Positions 5,455 to 7,115 of a stretch of DNA of 7,115 nt are shown here, piece by piece. The translations under genes were made by a program, and so were the position numbers. Within the stretch, counting starts at the first letter, position 1. Every line of letters starts with the position of its first letter. The notes under the pieces are model-generated. The model was given only the letters and a program-made list of their open reading frames with translations. It made no database searches and was not told the origin of the DNA. Source of the DNA: Actinomycetota bacterium (GTDB lineage: Bacteria; Actinomycetota; Actinomycetes; S36-B12). Location: assembly GCA_947499275.1 (NCBI GenBank), contig CANMNM010000069.1, positions 1 to 7,115 of the forward strand, read 5' to 3'.

Positions 5455-6654
5455 TTAGGTCAGTGCGCGGAGCCCTCGCACAACTAAAATTGTATTTATA
5501 CTTCCCCAGAAATCTGTTGTTGCAAGTGTGTGGGCTCTCTTCTTGGCCGAACTTTGATCCTGGGCCAGTTGGTTTGGATCGCTAAGTGCCGACTCAACAA
5601 CTTTCTCAATCGAGCTAATCGATTCGAAGAAGCGGTATTCATGAGGTTCGAAAAACAGCCGGGTTCGTTCGCGATCATCAGTGAGACAGATGGTGCCAAC
5701 GAGAGAGGCTTCTTGGACCCTAATTTTGTATTGTTCGTGTGGACCACCGCTAGCTAGTGAGAAGTTTATGGTGAGTTCACTTTGCGCGAGTCCTGCCATG
5801 TAGTCCAGGTACGTCGGTTGATTTGCCCTGCTCTCGAGGTAATCCACTGTGGTATCAGGTCGGTGCGGGTTAACAACAACATCAAATCCTTCTGATTTCA
5901 AGGCGTTTAACAACTCAACTCTATAGTCGTAAAGGGCACCGATAAATGAAACCTGATGGAGTTTTTCGAGGCCGCTGACGTACTCATCGATTCGATTGAC
6001 ACTCGCTTGACTCATGGGCATCGTTACTGGACCCACCTCAGGCCTGCCAGGAATCACATAACCCGTGATGGGTTCGCAAATGTCAACGTAGAGCACGCGC
6101 GGATAAATCTTGCCGATCCTCTTCGTCTTTAGTCGCAGCCATTCAAATGCCGAGTCGTACATTAATCCGATAAATACACCGTCCCAGTCTTCTTTAAAGA
6201 CGGTTGCTAAAACATCCCAAGACCAGTTCATGCCTTGATTGGGGTCAACTTCTATTTGGCCGATGAGATGCGTCGCTTTTTTTTCGGCCATCAGCTGAAG
6301 TAACCGTGAATGCCAACCGACCTCCGGCTCGTCCTTGCCGGCGCCAAAAAGTGAAACATTTTCTGCACCAAGAAGTTCCACGGCTGAAAGGTAGGTCTCA
6401 AAGCCAAGGTTTCCCCCAGCAATGTGCCAATTTGGGGCATCTGGTCCGTGTTGAGCTGCCACAACTAGGTGGATGGGCCTATTAGTCCCCTTGCAGCGTC
6501 GAAGTTGGGAAGCCGGTGTGAACAGGGCTCTCGATTGTTGCGCGCAGTGACGTTTGCGTTTTAACTGCCAAATAGTGGCGTCAAATTGCGGGAATACTTT
6601 GCCAATCCGGAGCCCGATCTTTCCCAAGAAGGATCTTTCGAGGTTGACCTGCAC
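5455..6654 (-). CDS. Divergent glycosyltransferase-like protein, probable GT-B fold with CgeB-type C-terminal domain
   Basis: A 399-residue soluble protein that I cannot place in a named family with certainty. The N-terminal half has alternating hydrophobic strands and helices: IHLVVAAQHG (61-70), then a Gly/Asn-rich loop GGNLGFETYLS (80-90), THLIGQIEVD (128-137), WDGVFIGLMYDSAFEW (157-172) and RVLYVDICEP (186-195). The second half begins with VSFIGALYDYRVELLNAL (235-252), then YLDYMAGLAQSELTINFS (282-299), YKIRVQEASLVGTICLTDD (309-327) and FFEPHEYRFFESISSIEKVV (334-353). That order, with a strand starting FIG, an NFS strand, K-x-R-x-x-E-A-x-x-x-G and a final EPHEYRFF helix region, resembles the donor domain of CgeB-like group-1 glycosyltransferases. 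The first 35 residues are basic and amphipathic. The GTG start has AGGA (complement of 6663-6666) 8 nt upstream. It follows the GT2 gene by 13 nt and probably shares its transcript. Role in glycan assembly is inferred from fold and context. Confidence 0.7.
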   Translation of the reverse strand: MQVNLERSFLGKIGLRIGKVFPQFDATIWQLKRKRHCAQQSRALFTPASQLRRCKGTNRPIHLVVAAQHGPDAPNWHIAGGNLGFETYLSAVELLGAENVSLFGAGKDEPEVGWHSRLLQLMAEKKATHLIGQIEVDPNQGMNWSWDVLATVFKEDWDGVFIGLMYDSAFEWLRLKTKRIGKIYPRVLYVDICEPITGYVIPGRPEVGPVTMPMSQASVNRIDEYVSGLEKLHQVSFIGALYDYRVELLNALKSEGFDVVVNPHRPDTTVDYLESRANQPTYLDYMAGLAQSELTINFSLASGGPHEQYKIRVQEASLVGTICLTDDRERTRLFFEPHEYRFFESISSIEKVVESALSDPNQLAQDQSSAKKRAHTLATTDFWGSINTILVVRGLRALT

Positions 6655-6667
6655 AAGTGTGATCCTA

Positions 6668-6681
6668 TTACCTAAAGGTAA
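6668..6681. repeat. 14-bp palindrome TTACCT-AA-AGGTAA
   Basis: A perfect inverted repeat with 6-bp arms and a 2-bp centre, overlapping the stop codon and last three codons of the upstream GT2 gene and lying just before the ribosome site of the GT-B gene. As RNA only five pairs with a four-base loop can form, a weak hairpin without a following U-run. It could be a small operator or simply coding coincidence. Confidence 0.3.
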
Positions 6682-7114
6682 AACGTTGACTGGCCATGGT
6701 GTGAGATGCGTACGCTTTCAATCCGAATAGTAATTCCTCAAAATGATCGACTAGGTTCGGTGGGAAAACCATCTTTCTGGCCTTGCGAAATTCTTTTTGT
6801 GCTGTCCGCCAAGAGATAGTGGATGCACCTCCCTGTATGAAGTTTGCAACTACAAAGCCAAGTTCACGTGGCGCTTGGATCTGAGAGAGTTGACAGATCA
6901 TGAGGTAATCGGCGGCGATAGAAAATGTAGTATCAAGCCCACCCAGTGTCTCGTACGCCTTCTTGCTGACAAAGAGACCTTGATGACCTGGGAACCTGCC
7001 GCGAGCGAATCTGTGGTGATGCTCTGTGCTGTAATTCCAGGCTGGTTCTGTCAGTTTCTGACCTTTTTGGTTCCAAAAATTGATGTTCCCAAAAGCCCAC
7101 AGAGGGGTGGTTGC
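6668..7114 (-). CDS. Glycosyltransferase family 2 (WcaE-like), C-terminal part (5' truncated by window edge)
   Basis: Reading the minus strand from the right window edge, the frame is open without a stop for 148 residues. The ATG at 6901 is internal, because clear family sequence precedes it. The product begins ATTPLWAFGNINFW and contains FPGHQGLFVSKKAYETLGG (nt about 6994-6938), then LDTTFSIAADYLM (ending at the 6901 Met). This is the GT2 pattern of a His-Gln acceptor-side motif followed by LGG-(F/L)D and (A/S)-(A/S)-DY, as in WcaE-type colanic-acid transferases. It continues with FVVANFIQGGASTI, the usual next strand and turn, and ends with a basic helix. The nucleotide-binding N-terminal half lies outside the window. 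It would add a sugar to a lipid-linked repeat unit; the donor is not predictable. The divergent GT-B gene starts 13 nt after its stop, so the two form an operon running leftward. Confidence 0.85.
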   Translation of the reverse strand, partial: ATTPLWAFGNINFWNQKGQKLTEPAWNYSTEHHHRFARGRFPGHQGLFVSKKAYETLGGLDTTFSIAADYLMICQLSQIQAPRELGFVVANFIQGGASTISWRTAQKEFRKARKMVFPPNLVDHFEELLFGLKAYASHTMASQRFTFR

Positions 7115-7115
7115 G

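Noticed and set aside
6277..6284. Run of eight As on the minus strand in the GT-B gene (GAA AAA AAA G), possible programmed frameshift
   Set aside because: The zero frame continues with normal protein sequence and I see no alternative downstream domain or obvious stimulatory hairpin; Glu-Lys-Lys codons explain it.
6899..6901. ATG as the start codon of a 77-residue minus-strand gene
   Set aside because: The upstream in-frame sequence to the window edge encodes the conserved GT2 HQG, LGG and AADY motifs, so this Met is internal.

Overview
This window is an accessory surface-polysaccharide (capsule, exopolysaccharide or O-chain type) biosynthesis region. It holds nine protein genes, two of them cut by the window edges, and no RNA genes, CRISPR arrays, transposases or IS ends that I can see. 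Six genes encode glycosyltransferases or likely glycosyltransferases. The others are an FkbM-type methyltransferase, a small DUF2304 membrane protein and a UDP-glucuronate decarboxylase (UDP-xylose synthase). Frequent GTG starts (four of the seven genes whose start is visible), intermediate base composition and the DUF2304 protein make an actinobacterium with a moderate-GC genome (for example a planktonic freshwater or marine lineage) my best guess. This is an inference from style, not a taxonomic marker.

Layout. (1) Plus strand, 2-2368: the 3' part of a GT4 glycosyltransferase, a complete GT4 glycosyltransferase, and a GT2 dolichyl-phosphate-mannose-synthase-like enzyme preceded by a 50-nt gap able to form alternative hairpins. 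(2) Minus strand, 3156-2365: an FkbM-family methyltransferase whose stop codon overlaps the stop codon of the GT2 gene on the other strand. (3) An 81-nt divergent intergenic region (3157-3237), the only plausible large promoter region in the window. (4) Plus strand, 3238-5450: DUF2304 membrane protein, a GT-A nucleotide-diphospho-sugar transferase overlapping it by 14 nt, and UDP-xylose synthase 10 nt later; this is a tight operon. (5) Minus strand, 7114-5455: a GT2 glycosyltransferase (5' end outside the window) followed 13 nt later by a divergent, probably GT-B fold, glycosyltransferase-like protein.

How the genes could work together. UDP-glucuronate decarboxylase would supply UDP-xylose. 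The GT4, GT2 and GT-A enzymes would build a glycan at the cytoplasmic face of the membrane. The GT2/DPM1-like enzyme and the DUF2304 membrane protein may act on a polyprenyl-phosphate-linked sugar. The FkbM enzyme may O-methylate a sugar. No flippase, polymerase, ABC exporter, initiating phosphoglycosyltransferase or chain-length regulator lies in the window, so this is only part of a larger cluster. The strand order (+++ - +++ --), with convergent junctions too short for terminators, looks like a mosaic built by cassette exchange. I found no clear evidence of an entirely new system. The best candidates for a second look are the divergent GT-B protein, the FkbM gene wedged between the GT2 and DUF2304 genes, and the alternative-hairpin leader.
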